Shown here: piece after piece, positions 1 through 13,270 of the stretch
Layout: every line of letters begins with the position of its first letter
How positions within the stretch are numbered: the first letter of the stretch is position 1
Source: Zhengitettix transpicula
Lineage: Eukaryota > Arthropoda > Insecta > Orthoptera > Tetrigidae
Assembly: GCA_037074705.1 (NCBI GenBank)
Contig: CM073593.1
Location: 57,913,501-57,977,500 of the forward strand
DNA length: 64,000 nucleotides
Reading direction: 5' to 3'
Program-made: the position numbers and the translations under genes
The notes under the pieces: generated by a model
What the model saw: the letters and a program-made list of their open reading frames with translations, nothing else
Databases searched by the model: none
Told to the model about the DNA's origin: nothing

Positions 1-1884
1 GAGCTATACACGAAAATTACTACATATAAAATGAGTTCTCTACTTGGAACAAAATAAAAGCCAATCAAAATAACCGCCAGTGAAAGATAAATTATTAGAG
101 CGATATTGCAAAAACAAGTCAGTAAATATGGACGAAATGACGACGAATATAAAAATATGTTGTTCACAATTTAACAGAATTGAATTCATATTGTCCAATT
201 ATTTAAGTTAAACTGATTTCACTAAACCAATAAATCGTGTAGTTGTAAAACCAAAACCAAAAATACAACATATAAATCTTTATAAATAAAACGCTAACAT
301 ACAGCTCGTGTAAACGTGATAAACTTTATAACGGCCGAACAGATTTCATTCAGTTTTCACATTCGTATCTCTACTTTCTCTAGAACATATAGTTTTCCGA
401 ATCTCAGGTCAAGAGTGGAGGGATAGACGAAAGTTTTAATACAAAATAAGTGCGCAGTCTCCTCCGGGGGTACACATACTGCTACAATCACGTCACTGCC
501 AGAGTAAGCACCAATCAAAAACCACAACAACAATAGTTTTATTTATTGCTACAATTAAAAAGAGCTAAGGCGGTACATAAAACATTCACTTGAACGAGAT
601 AACTTTGAAATAAATTAATTTGTGATTTAATTCTTACTAATGGAACGGACGATAACGTTAGAATCGGATAAACTAAAAAATTACTGAATATATGATTTTA
701 CAAACTTCATTTTCAGGCACCTTAAAGTTATATTATTAGCCATCTATTCTAATCCCAATTCAATGTTTCCAAAATATTATTTTCTACCAAGGACTGAAAG
801 CAAAACATGGTACGGAACCGCAACAGGCTGGTTATCCGCCAAAAAATATTAACATTTGCATGAATCATAATATTCTCCTGACATTTGTTGAATTAGCGCA
901 AATACTGCAACACTATTATTCTATACGATATACTGATTAATTTATATTCGGAAAAATATATATATATTTCTTTATTTTCTATTTGCGAATTGAAACATGA
1001 ATGCTACCGTTTTGATGCAACTAGGTAAAGAGCTAGGCTTTCTACACTTTATTAATCTTAAACAATTCCAGTGTATGGAAACGAAAAATAGTCTAATTTA
1101 CCTTCATTTTATTATAAAAGACGATCACAGGTATAAAATAAATCTGAGAACAAAGACCTTATTAATGAACATATTTCGTCGTAATATTAGCCTATACAAG
1201 TATAGCCTGGGCATTTCCCCTGAAATACGATACGGAAAACACCGTGTAAATAATTAATTTAGCACAGTCTAGTTATAGTATCTATCACAGGAGAAATGAA
1301 GCAATATACAAATAACTAAACTGAATAGAGTTCATCGGATTAGTAAATTTCAAATTAAGGCCAAGTTTGGTCGTTGTAAGTGAAGTGAGACAAATTAAAA
1401 ATGGTTGTCAACAAAAAAAAATACAATAAATTTATTGTTTACGGGGCCACGTTTGCTGAGTTTTAGCTTTTTAAATAAGAAAAAGAATTGTTTTGGCGGA
1501 AGACTCAGAAGTGCTCTGAGACTCAGTTGATTGTGTTGTCTAAGAGGACGTTGTGAAGCCTGTTTTTTATGCATCTGACGAAGAGTAGGCCAACCAGGAC
1601 GATAGTCCTTTTCGTGAGAGGGCTGTCCCAAAGAACTATGAAGGTAATTTATTCCAATCGATGACTGTTCTACTTGGAAAAGAATTTTTCCTACAATTGG
1701 TTTTTGTGTCCTTTATTTGTGTTCTTGAACGATTAAGAAAATCTATGTAAATGAATAAATTAAATTAAATGTAAAAAGATACAATATAGTACTGTTACAC
1801 AGTATAACGTTGTAAGTTATTTATATAGCAACAAGCAGATCAGTTTTTTAAGAAACTGACTACATTGTGGCCACTTTTCTATAA
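1..1884. other. AT-rich stretch, no feature seen
   Basis: No coding region, RNA gene or repeat could be supported here. The only longer frames (around 997-1257 plus and 1395-1631 minus) have no recognisable domain and are of a length expected by chance in AT-rich DNA. Confidence 0.6.
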
Positions 1885-2075
1885 TACTGCATAGGAAGCG
1901 ACTGAAAGGAGAGGAAGATAGTCAAGGATCGTACCGGTATTCACCTGAATGTGATGTAAGGAAAACCCTGGAGAAATCTGCATCAAGTAGGTCGGGCTCT
2001 CGGTACTTGTCCCACACCCATCCGATGATTGAATATGTGGTTTGCTGTCGGGACGCAGCATTCATTATTCTAACA
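1885..2075 (-). repeat. degenerate copy of the ~430-bp interspersed repeat
   Basis: On the minus strand this follows the same order of blocks as the younger copies at 16739, 20996, 34020, 36015 and 50602: GTGGGACAAGTACC, then CCCGACCTACTTGATGCAG, then a TAGGGTTTTCC-like block, then a GAATRCCGG-GATCCTT block, then a TTTCA..CTTCCTATGC block. It is clearly more diverged, with several small deletions, and lacks the GCCCGGGGGCCC block. It is probably an older insertion or subfamily of the same retroposed family. Confidence 0.75.
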
Positions 2076-3111
2076 TGTACAATACAACTGCTAAATGGTC
2101 TATTGAGCACGGGAATTTATTCCGAGACAGCCTGTCTGTTATTTCCTCAGAAGAATAATTGATACGAATATTTTAAGGTCCTATCCGAGGTTATAACAGT
2201 AATTTCACATTCCAGAGTGATTAACCTCACGTAATCTAAAATCTTTCAGCCAAAGACCTCTAAAAGAAATCTCTCTGTCCAAGTTCGAACATTGCGTGCT
2301 TACGTGATCGTAGAAATGCTAAAGAGCCGAGAAAATGCCAGACTCTCTTTTACGGTGTCCGCTATTGTAATTCACTGTAATTAGTAATTCTCATCCTCTA
2401 TCTCACAACGCCACTTGACTTTCTCCGAGCAGATGCATCTTTTCTTCCAATCTTCCGGAATATCTCAAACAAACAAAATAAAATAGCACGGACGTTCTGC
2501 GGAGTGCATGATATCTATGCAAGCAAGCCTAACTAGACAACTACTCTCACCGTAGTCTGTTCGAGAAGTTGGAATTCCGTGCATTAGTATTTCAAGACTC
2601 CGTCCTAAGCTACTTAGTACTGAGGGGGCTTGTTCTGCGCACAGTTATGATACGAATCGCCAAGGCGCCGCAAAGACAGAAGATAAGAACTGAGATCTGA
2701 GTTCTTAGTTTCTTCAGACAGTTTAAGCAATTTCTGAGATCCGGTACAAGTCCAAGGGCAGCTGCAGTATGTTAGTAGTGGAGAGAGAGGAATGTCCTCA
2801 GATCACAGTAGCCTTTGACAGAGAACTAATCCACTCAAAAACAGGAGGAAATCGTAAAATAAACATTATTTTTTCGGTGGCTTCTATTTTCCAAGAAGCT
2901 TTGGCAATATCCTTTCCAGGCTGTTAATCTCCCATAGAACAAAATAATAGTAACGGGATACATCAGCAAAAATTATTCCAAAAATAATTTTAAAGAAAGC
3001 GAAAAAATTCAATAAAATGATAATATTTTACTTAACTTCTGTTTTTTATTAATAAGATAAATTAAATAAATTAAAGACCATTACAATATTTTTTTAAAAT
3101 ATTTTATTCAA
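2076..3111. other. no feature seen
   Basis: Mixed-composition sequence to about 2.9 kb, then AT-rich sequence leading into the hammerhead-like motif. No supportable gene, and no repeat shared with the rest of the window was recognised. Confidence 0.5.
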
Positions 3112-3150
3112 ACATAACGACGTTTCTGTGCTTTCATCAGGTTTTTTATG
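3112..3150 (-). ncRNA. hammerhead-like ribozyme motif (PLE-type terminus)
   Basis: Read on the minus strand: AAC, CTGATGA, seven intervening bases, GAAA, CGT, C, GTT. This matches the type I hammerhead core (CUGANGA, GAAA, then U16.1-H17) with the cleavable triplet ending in C. AAC and GTT can pair as stem I, and helix III is the minimal palindrome ACGT. Stem II is almost absent (AAGCACA), so monomer activity is doubtful. Penelope-like elements are known to carry type I hammerheads with very short helix III. The sequence downstream on the minus strand is AT-rich, like other PLE tails in the window, but no PLE coding sequence is adjacent. Confidence 0.5.
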
Positions 3151-6100
3151 TATAATCTATAATTTATCTATGATATTATTTTTAATTCAACTTGAAAACG
3201 ATTTACCTAAAATAGTTGTGTTAAAATACGCATGGGTGGTTTTAACCGTATAAAATTTAAAGCCACAGCATTTCTAATGTTTTATTGCAGCGCCTCAAAG
3301 TGGCATCGATTCCTTGGTAGCCTACGCGACTCGGGAAGTATAGAAGTAAATTCGTCGTTTATTTCTAGATATTATAGGAATATCTACGTATGTAAGATTT
3401 TTATTCATAATTCCAAGCGTGAGAATCATAAAGCTTACTGCCGGAGATTGTCATCAAGAACTGTTCGATAAAGTTGACATCAAAGTAAGATCACACAAAA
3501 AATTACATACTTAAAGTTTAATATTTATAAAGTTTAATAAGCAATTAAAAAATTATATTCCCTATAGCTCTGTATGAAAGAATTTTTTGAAGTGTATACT
3601 TTTATTTAACGATTAATGTTTCCTCTTAAATTAATATCAGCAGTGCATTGATTATTTTGCGTTCAGTGAAGTGTTTTGAAAGTGGGGTTTTAAATTTCAC
3701 GTCAATTTTCAGAATACCTAAAACACATTTCTTACGAAATGATTTTTATTATTTACTTATATTAATTTTTAACATATTTGATTAAGTGGCAGCGGAATCA
3801 GTCTTCTCAGTTAGATATTAAACCATTATCCATACATCTATTTTCCTACTTTTTTCTATTTTACAAATATTCTGTTTTATCATTTGTGTATTAGTTATTT
3901 TTTAATTTATTCTGTCTGTATTTTGCGTACTATTGTATGTTTTTGTTCATGAGTACGTCTTTCATTGATGTATTTTCATAGTAGTATATACTGAATTTCT
4001 ATATTTATTGTCAGCTTTAAATGGAGGTTTAACTTGCTCATAAGAATATTAATAGTATCCCAATCACAGTTTGTGGACTAAAAAATTGTGGGGAAAAAAA
4101 TAGTTATTGTTCTATTTCCTTTAAATTTCATTCAAGATTATTTTTTTATGTCTGTTTAGTTGATAATTATATTATTGAGAATATGGACATATACAGACAA
4201 AACCAAGTAAAAATTATTAAATCTTAAAAAACAGTCTGTCATCACAAATCATATTTTTTTCTAACGATCACAGGTTTGATTCTGGACATTGAACACAGTA
4301 TGTTTGTTGACGTCTGTAAATCTCGGGTGTTTGTGGGACGTTTTCCTTGGGGAATGTCCCAAGTTTGTGACTTTAGCGGATGATTATGTCGGTAAGTGAC
4401 GAAAGCTGCTGCAGTGTTTTTGAATAAATGATTATTTGCCTTTGCGAATGAAATGTCATCGTATTATTCCGATTGACGTTTGCCCGACAGGTCGATATCC
4501 CGAAGGGTCATTTTCCAGAAATGTGCGCTTTGACGAAATGTAGCATGTTATTAATAGAACACTTAACACTTTAGTGCATAATGTAGCATACATACAACAT
4601 AAATAACTTTTAATATCACCCGAGAGGCATCTGTTGGTTTCTATGAGAGCTAAATTGTGATGCAGATGTGAAACAACATGTACTTAAGGAAATGCGAAAT
4701 TTTTCGCATCCGTGAACAGGTTAAAACATACCTGTCCAAGATTTCTGTGACTCAACCCCTCAGGCCACATTTTTCTACCCGCCAGACAATATCAGAATAT
4801 TCATATTAAGTTTTTTTATTTTTATTTTTCATTCTCAGTGTATTTAAAGTGCACTAAAATGATAATTAACCAATTAATGTGAATTATTGATAAATCACAC
4901 CTAATTATATTTTTGTGTTGAATATCATGAGCAAAATTGACTTAAGTCACGTTTGATATTTTTTCCGTATTGTATTCACAAAACTATATCTTAAAAAAAA
5001 AATTTTAGAAATAAAAAAATTATGCACTAAAGGGTTAGTTTAAGTTGACTTATTATACATGATTATTATTGTAAACTAAGTTATAAATTAATGTGTGAAA
5101 CTGTTTCAACCAAACTTGGTACACGTGTCTCTTACGATGCAGGAACAAACATTACGTGATATGTCCAGTCGGGCCAAAGCTAATCGGGATAATGTCGTCG
5201 GGCAATTGACCGGACTCCTTATTTTTATTATATTTAGTTCTAATACGAGTAACGACTTTTCTGCAACATCCAGAGTCATCACGAGGTCGAGGACTTCACC
5301 AGTAAGCAGACTAGTGAATGGGACATCATTTACGAACGAAGAAGTCTTTGTCTTTGAGGTGGAACGAAAGCGGGACCCTGTCTGTATATCAGCTGTCGTG
5401 GAAGACTTCTCAGCTACATTTCCTTACAACCCAGACAACCAAGGCGTGTGGGAGCGCAAACCGGAACGGCTGTGAACTGCCGCCTCTATGACAATAGGGA
5501 AACGGCCGCCTTCCTAGTGTTGTCTTATCTCAGTCTTTATTTTCTGACGTACGCTCACTTTCTAGCATTCCTGTGCTATAGCCAAATCAGGAGGAGAAAA
5601 GGATTGCATTTACGATGTTTACACATGCAAGAATGTACTCATGAACATGATGCAGCAGAGTCGTCTGGCGGGAACGGCGAGGACCTTGACATTTACTCGT
5701 ATTTTTTCAGGATTTGTCAAATCACGAACAAATAAATATATCTTCAGCGATACCACTTATTTCGTCCCATACTTCAGCTCCTTAGACGTTTACATGCTGC
5801 CGACTGCTTGTTTGTTTTCCTACTCAAGATTGCATTGCTTTCACCCCGTTAGTCCCCCGCCTTTCTCACAATGAACATTTCCTTTTCTTTTTTTTTCACA
5901 TACGCGGGTTTCTCACTGGGTTGTAGTATGCTGATTCGAGGCAAATTATACATTTGTTTGGTAGATGAGCGGTATCGTTCATAGGAAGACCTGCGGTATT
6001 AATTTGCTGCCCCCAGGTCGGCTCTCTCTGGTACAAGGTTTCTGGTTATATAGGCCTGCTGCATGTAAGTAGCACAGTGATTCATCTATTACTCGCTCCA

Positions 6101-7840
6101 CTAGCAGAGAATAGCGAAAGTCTCTCTGCAGACTTGATGGACTGGACAGGACACTGCAGAATTTGCGAGCCTCGCAATTGGGATAATCTCTTTTAAAAAA
6201 AAACCACTAGGAATGATTTGTGTGGCTTTTATAAATGACTTAAAATACTAAGTTGCGAGTATTAACCCTTATTACATGATACGTGAATTTACTTCTACGT
6301 ATTCTTTGTGTAACTACATTATCATAGTCCTTAAATTTCTACATAAGTGAATTGTATCGCAGGGTAACCTATCCAGTCATCAAAGGTTTACGTATGTCTG
6401 TTCCCTTAATCTAGTTCCGATATTGAATTAATAATGTGTTCTAAAAAAATACATTTTTTGTGACTGTAGTAGGGTTTATAAAATTCATACATTAAAGCTT
6501 TCTGTTTACCAATATGATGCAGTTAATTTAAATAATTAATTTTGGTAACCTGAACGCGGTTTACAAATTTTGTTATTCTACAAATAATCAGGTAGTTTTT
6601 ATTTTCATCTCTAACGATCTTGAAAATGTTTATTAAGTTCTATATTCGTATTTATTCTCAGTATTCCCGGTGAAGTATTCTACAGGTATCATACATAAAC
6701 TGTAACTCCAGTCCAAGTTTATCTTGATAGTATTTTTTTTTGTAATTTGTTATACTAAATTTATCTCCAATTAATATACATTTAGTTCACCGTCTTGAAT
6801 TGCAAACGTGATTTGTTTATTTTGCTGCTTATATTTCATTTTACTTAGATCTTTCAATTATTATATTTTTTAATTATATCAATTGTGATTATATTTTTTA
6901 TTCACTCTTCTGTGAATAGTCTGTCTGTTTCATTATTACGTATCAGGAATAGAATATAATAATTCTATATACTTAAACACAACTGAACTTTATTGAAACC
7001 TTAATTGGTCACAAATATTTCAGACTTGGTAATATTATAATTATCGTTGTCATGCAACAGAATTTTAAACTTAACGCTCAGATTTCTATTAAACACCAAT
7101 TTTTCGAATTTTCCAATAATACAGTATGATTAACTGCTTCCAACCTTTTTATACTTCTTCCATCATAAATTTCCTCGTTAAGTCTAGGAATTACGGATGT
7201 ACATAAAGGAACTGGAACCCAACTTCCGATATTCTACTTTCTGGATAGGTAATATAATATTTAATATAGCTACTTCTGAGCGCGTTGTCTACATTTAGTT
7301 ACGTAGACTTAATTTGTGCTTTTTAACTTTTTAATGCCTGTAATATGTTCATAAAATCACAGTCCGATAAGTATGATAACCATGATAATGAGTTATGTAT
7401 CATGTCTCAACTTAAATTATGGAAATCTGATCCACAGAAATTTAGACGTATAAAAATAAATAATGTTTATTCAAGAACTCTATAAGAAGGAAATATTAAA
7501 TAAATACAATAAGATGTGCACAAATCGTAAAATAAGAATTTTCGTTTCATGACTATGAAAACTTTCACAAAAAAATAACTATAAATAAAGTTAAATAAAT
7601 ACATAAAAATGATTCCACGTGAAAATGATGTAGGGGCACGACATGAAAATTATCGTGTTTAAAAGGACCGTTCTCTTACTTTTCATGATGGGTTTAAATT
7701 AAATAAAAATATATTCTGGGAATGAAGAGAAAACTAAGTCCAAAATCTGATTACGTGTGTTGATCATGGGTCAGTTCCCGCGTTCTGTACTCGTTATGGA
7801 GATGGAGTAGGAGAAAGCAGGACAAACCGCCAGTTTAAAT

Positions 7841-7845
<5 letters not shown>
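3151..7845. other. long AT-rich stretch, no supported gene
   Basis: Scanned on both strands. The 126-residue plus frame at about 5095-5475 begins at GTG rather than ATG, matches no family I know and is probably chance. A GC-richer patch at 5090-5900 and another at 5930-6180 hold overlapping short frames without motifs. The rest is low-complexity AT-rich sequence. Confidence 0.5.

Positions 7846-7878
<33 letters not shown>
7846..7878. repeat. (TA)n microsatellite
   Basis: Uninterrupted alternating T/A tract of about 33 bases. Confidence 0.97.
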
Positions 7879-7881
<3 letters not shown>

Positions 7882-8048
7882 ATGAATTATTTAATTTAAT
7901 CACTATTTTTAAAATTAATTTTCTTGTTCTATATGGAGATTGTCCCAAAATTAGTTAATTTTGTGAAATCTTACGCTTTTATATATAATGTTAATTGTGT
8001 TTAAGTTTATAATATTCTGGAAGTGTGTTAAATTTATTTTAGTGTGTA

Positions 8049-8431
8049 CGAGGTGTTGCATAATTAAGTAATTATTTCGGTATATTAAAAAATAAATTCG
8101 TAACTACTTTTCATTCCCCTTGTAAAATGTACTCAATATTTTTAATTTTTCACACAGTACCAAACGTACAAAAAATTCAGTACGATTGGTTCATCTTTTT
8201 CGGTTGAACGGCAAGCCAGCACAGCTTCCTTTGCACGACTGAGCCTATTGCAGAACCATCACTAATGTGCATTTGTTTTGCCACTTCGTCAATATTCACA
8301 CGTCCGTAATTCAGAAGCAGGTCACGGACGTGTTCAATGTTGTCATCAGAAGTGGACGTGGCTGGACGACCAGCTCTTTCTTCGTCCTTCACGCTTGTTC
8401 GTCCGCTGCTTTTATTCACAAGCAAAGGCAA
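8049..8431 (-). pseudogene. mariner-like transposase fragment
   Basis: The minus-strand frame contains a stretch typical of the N-terminal DNA-binding region of mariner-family (Tc1/mariner, IS630-related) transposases. It begins near GRTSVKDEERAGRPATST and continues through a helix-turn-helix-like segment with DEVAKQMHISDGSA. In intact elements this region binds the terminal inverted repeats. The frame has no ATG start, ends after about 84 codons and lacks the entire DDD catalytic domain, so it is dead. A possible terminal sequence ACGAGGTGTTGCA preceded by TA lies at 8047-8061, at the expected 3' side, but no matching partner was found on the other side. It belongs to a different lineage from the mariner at 45261-46520. 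Confidence 0.8.
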
Positions 8432-9766
8432 TGGTGCGTCAATACGTCACACAGTTTACCCTCCTAACAATAAATTTTTGAATTATGCTCACAAATTTTT
8501 CAAATGTAAACTTTAATCGCTGGAAACAGTGATATATATTTAGATTTTGTGAGTTTTGCGGGTCACACACATCGAGCCATTTGTAAATTCAACAAACGAT
8601 CGTACATAGGTTACGAGAAATTAAACGTGTCAGTTATTTATATTAGAGATCGCGCGCTCTACGCTTGATTTCATTATGTAAGTTGCCACTGAATCTCATT
8701 ATGACGAAATTTACATCGCTGTTAGACGAGAAACTTCCGCGTTCCGACCATAGGATGAAATTAATATAGTATTTAAAAACTAAAAAGATTTCTTCTAATA
8801 TATCAGAGTCATTAAACCAACTTCATCATTTAGATTGGAAAATTTCTGAACCGTCGTGTGAGAGATTGGGCCTATTTCCTGTCAGCAGGCGTTAGTCCAC
8901 TATGTTCGTTAGAAAAAGTAAACATATATATATTTTGTAACGTATGGCCGTAATAGCCATTAATTGTAAGAATATATAATCATAATTTCTATAGTGGATA
9001 CTGAAATAAAATTCTCTATATTTTGAAATCCAGGTATGAATGCGATGTAAAATCTTGCCAACCATCTTCATGGTGAATTAACCTTATCCTTTAATTCCAA
9101 TTAGAGACCAATCGTTTTAAACAAGTATTAAGTATACGTAGTTGAATTTGTTTTTAATATTCTAAGAACTACTTTTCATCAAATCGTTTCATCTTAGATA
9201 AAAAAACTGGAATCGTAAAATATACCATAGTCAGGAAAATTATTTTTCATATAATAATCAGACTGATTGTGAACTTCTAATTTTAGATGAAGTTTCTAAA
9301 AACATGTAAAAATTCCCTTTCAAGGCAAAATCTTAAATAAAATTATATTCATTTAAAATTACCAAACGTTTAAAGCATTGTAGTTATTCAAATTGTGAGT
9401 AGAGATACAAATATACACGTATATAATACACATAATTTAGGAACCTCGCAAAATTAAGAGTCCAAATATAATTTCAGTATTGTTATAATTTTTTAAAGTT
9501 AAATATATAAAATAAAAAATAAACGTATTATCAGAAACATTAATAAATTAATAAGATTTTTTTGTGGTCAATAAAATAGGAAAAAATTTTCCTAAATGGA
9601 TGTAATGAATAATTTCAATTAATAATATAAAATTTACTATAAGTATTTTCGGCTGTTGAAGTAATGTAAGATGGACTAAATTATTCTCATAATACTTAAA
9701 TTCAGCATACAATTATGAAATTTATAAGAAAAATTGAATTTCTCTCTTTTAAATCTTATTGTTTTT
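8432..9766. other. AT-rich stretch, no feature seen
   Basis: No coding potential or recognised repeat. The frames opposite the mariner fragment (8267-8481) are shadows of it. Confidence 0.5.
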
Positions 9767-9812
9767 ACAACACCTGAAGTGGTACCAAAAATAGGTTCGA
9801 AACGTTGTGTTT
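9767..9812 (+). ncRNA. hammerhead-like motif, mutated core
   Basis: AACAC, then CTGAAGT, then an 18-base segment, then GAAA, CGT, T, GTGTT. Stem I can form five pairs (AACAC with GTGTT), and the GAAA-ACGT-T half is intact. The first core box ends in T instead of the required A (A9 changed), which should abolish hammerhead activity. The motif is followed by an AT-rich tail as at the PLE ends. It is probably a decayed terminus of a PLE-type element whose coding region is absent. Confidence 0.45.
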
Positions 9813-12800
9813 CTTATTATTTACTAAAAGTTAATTGAAAATTTTATTTTTTCCCTGTAATATTCAATACATTCGTTTAGTAAACTTAACCAAAAAATCT
9901 TGTTAATGGAAAAATTAAATATCAAACAGAATAATAATAGAGGACCATTGGATTACATCTCATTTTATAGAATGCTATTTTAATTTTATTGAACTTATAG
10001 GGTTGTAAAATTATAAAATGGTGGTCTGACTGATAATGCCAATAACATTGCCACTCAACAAATTAAAATCCCTATGACTTATACATATAAAAACTTTAAT
10101 AGTAGGTGGCAACTTTTGAGACGTTCTGTTTAGATACCGTTTTTATTTTTAAAATATTAAAATGTAAAAAAAATTAAAAATAACTGTAGAGAAAATTTGA
10201 TTTATTTTTACAAGTATAAGATTGCGCCAGCCTATATTTTTTTGAGTTACGTCATATAATAAATTCGGGACGGTCAGTAAGATATATTTTTCTTCAATAA
10301 ATGAGTACCTTTCAATGCTGTAAGTATTAGTTATAAAATAAAAAAGGAAACTATTCGTAGGAACAAAAAATATTCTTTGCGAAGCTCCGTCGTCAGTTAA
10401 TTTATTGGTTATATATCCTACCTGCCTCATTAGCTGGTTAACCATATGACGTTTCTTATGCACTTAAACAGTCAATAAATTCCTTCTACGTGAAAGTTTC
10501 GTAGATAATAGAAAAACTTTAAATTAGTAAGAAGTGTGAAAAACAGTCACCAAAAAAGCTGCTGCTTTTATTTTCAACATGTGTTAAATGTTAAATATAT
10601 AAATAATATTGGGATGGTGTTGTTTGATTTTCAGTTGTTTTGTTTAATTGTTGATCAAAAAATGGTTTTTACTCGGGCAAGATTGACTACGAATTATAAA
10701 AAACGGTACCACCTTGTTGAACATAGTTGCTTTAGAATATTGAGTTTATTTTCATCGGGTCCAGCATATAAAACCACACATTTCGTTTTAATAACTTTTT
10801 TCAATGTCAACAATTAATTATACGTCCTTAATTTTCAAGATAACCAATTAATTAATAATTAATAATTAATTTAAATCAGACGTTATTCGGTACTTACCTG
10901 TACGTGTTACTTCTTAAAATTATAAATAGCATTATGTCTTCAAATAATGAAACACGGTCAGTAAATGTAAATAGTGTAAATAGGAAAAAAATAATTTACA
11001 ATGTAAGGTGGTAAATATTCATAAATTGTGTTGTAGCTGTGGCCGGCTGATTTACATTTTTGAAGGCTGTCTGGCACTGTCTGAGGAGAGAGTATGGGAA
11101 TCGAACACTGCGCTTCCTCTCACCACGACCTCTTTACAGGCCTCGTGGTAATAACCTCGTTAAACCCGACACCTGCTAACATTCAAGATATCGTAAACGT
11201 CTTAGAAGCCTGTATTTTTCCCATTGTGTACTAAACCCAAACGGTCGTCGAAACACTTATTTACCTGATTGAATAAATTTATTAGCATGTCTCTCCTGAA
11301 AACTTCAGAAAATTTCCTAGTAGGGTCCAAAAATGAGTGGCATTAATCTATGTTACTGTTAAAGGTCATATACAATTTTCTTGAATCTTCAGAATAGCTT
11401 AAATTGTCTAAAATCAACATTTTATGCGAATAATTTAATAACATAAAAACTAACCCGACATTTAGTTCACAATCTATAAATAATACTGCCAAATTCTTAT
11501 TTTAACATCAGACAAATAATGATGTTACATAAACAAATTTTGCGTAGAATTTCCGTGTCTATCTACAATGCCCATTAGTATATAAAATGGTTTATAATAC
11601 TCCAAATCCATTGTACAACTGGTATAATCCTTGATTGAGGACTAAACACCCCGATAATTTTTGTTATTTAATTATATGTAAAAAATTTGTCTGGTTTGAT
11701 TCATCTATACTTTTTTCTGAATTTACTAAGACTGATATTTTTGGTAATTTCTTAATTTAATAGCCACATATTTTTTCTTATTCACGTAAATAAATAACAA
11801 GGATGATTTCTTCAAACCTTCTATTTATTTCAATGTAGAAAGGCTTTCGGTGTTTACCGTCTTCAGTTACAAATTCCAAAATTTTTGTTGTATAAAATTA
11901 CTAAAATAAAAATATATAAATTCACTTAAATAAATTATTTAAGAGTTGAATTGTATAACTTTACTGTATAAAAATATTTTGGAATGTGAAACTGATAATG
12001 GCAAATTTTGAACATTAAAATATTCAATTTGAATAAATTTTCCTTGTTATGGCTTTATTTGACTGATAAAAAAATATAGGACTTAATAATTAAGAAATAA
12101 CTGAAATTTCAATATTATAGGAAAAAATTAAATAATTGATATAAATAAATAAAATATCGTCCTGTCCTGTCTGTATGTGGCTTGGAATCCAGTAATTTCA
12201 GCTTAAAATTACGTATCGCGCATTAGAGGATCCGAAACCGATGTAATTTAAATTTTCTGTTTATCATGTTGATTTTGTTCGGTTTTCTTAACATATTTTG
12301 ATAGAAATTTTTCTCGTTGTTACAGAGATCCATAAATGTTTCTAACAATATCAAACTTAGGAACAAAATGGAAGGGCGTTTCAAATCCTTTATTTCGATC
12401 GCTTTTTGTTCGAAATAAGTTCGATTGACCATTTCAGATAAAAAAAATTTCCATGTGGCATCTTGGTGACCGTTTCAGAACCTTAGTACACCTACCTGAA
12501 CAAAGATTGCCCTTACAGAAGAAAGGCTGAACGGTTTTCTCTTTCGCTGGCGATCTTAAATATTCATAGAATCATTAAATCAACTCCAAAATTAAAATTT
12601 AGTTTTCTCAGTTTCCTTTTTTTCGGGTTATGCCGCTGAAGTAGCTGTAGAAGAGTCAAGAAGGAATAAAGAGAATTCAATCAAAAGAATTTGATGCTAT
12701 AACAATGAGTTGAAAGTGATATTTCAGAGAAAAACAAATAGCATTATAGATCCTATCAATAGTACACACCGTAGACAAATTTTCGTGCCAAAAGATTACT

Positions 12801-13119
12801 CCAGAATCAAAGAATCATGGACAGTGTTACCCACCAAGTAATGAAAAAATAATTGTCGTTAATTTAAGAAAGTTTAAAAAATTATATCAATATAATAACG
12901 TCTGTAAAAGTTAACAAAATAAATAATTAAACTAGCCAAAAATGCAGACCAAAAATTATGTGATTAATTACAAACACACGAGTACTGCAAACTTTCTGGC
13001 CATTTTTATTATGATATATTTAATTTTAAATATCTGGAAATAGCGATTAGGAGCTAGATATTGGATATGTTCGTTATATTATATTGATAGCTATATTACA
13101 ACCTGTATTATTACAAAAT
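9813..13119. other. AT-rich stretch; short palindromic AT repeat, otherwise nothing
   Basis: At 10845-10872 there is a run of overlapping TTAATTAATAATTAATAATT units, likely simple-sequence DNA. At 11815-11876 the minus strand reads CTGAAGA, a hairpin CGGT-AAAC-ACCG and then AAAG, a possible but weak hammerhead remnant. No gene is supported; the 10149-10463 and 10536-10817 frames are AT-driven. Confidence 0.45.
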
Positions 13120-13270
13120 AAGTTGTTCTGTAAATTTTGCTACATAGGACAGACTAAACGGTCGTCATAAATCCATATCAAAGAGCACATGTCCAAAATC
13201 AAGCTTTATTTAATAAATACAAATAATCAATCGTCTCCAAACACATTTATTTGATTGACATTAAACCAAA
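13120..13270 (+). pseudogene. Penelope-like element fragment (GIY-YIG endonuclease)
   Basis: The plus-strand frame reads CKFCYIGQTKRSS, an in-frame TAA, then IHIKEHMSKIKL. This is the start of the GIY-YIG endonuclease domain that follows the reverse transcriptase in Penelope-like retroelements: the C-x2-C-Y-I-G-Q-T-K-R pattern and a downstream histidine. The more complete PLE at 22985-24172 carries the same motif (CNSCYIGQTKRS). There are at least two in-frame stops, and no RT sequence was recognised upstream, so this is a short dead remnant. Confidence 0.75.

Noticed and set aside
5095..5475. 126-codon plus ORF
   Set aside because: Starts at GTG, has no recognisable domain and no splice or promoter context; unsupported as a gene.
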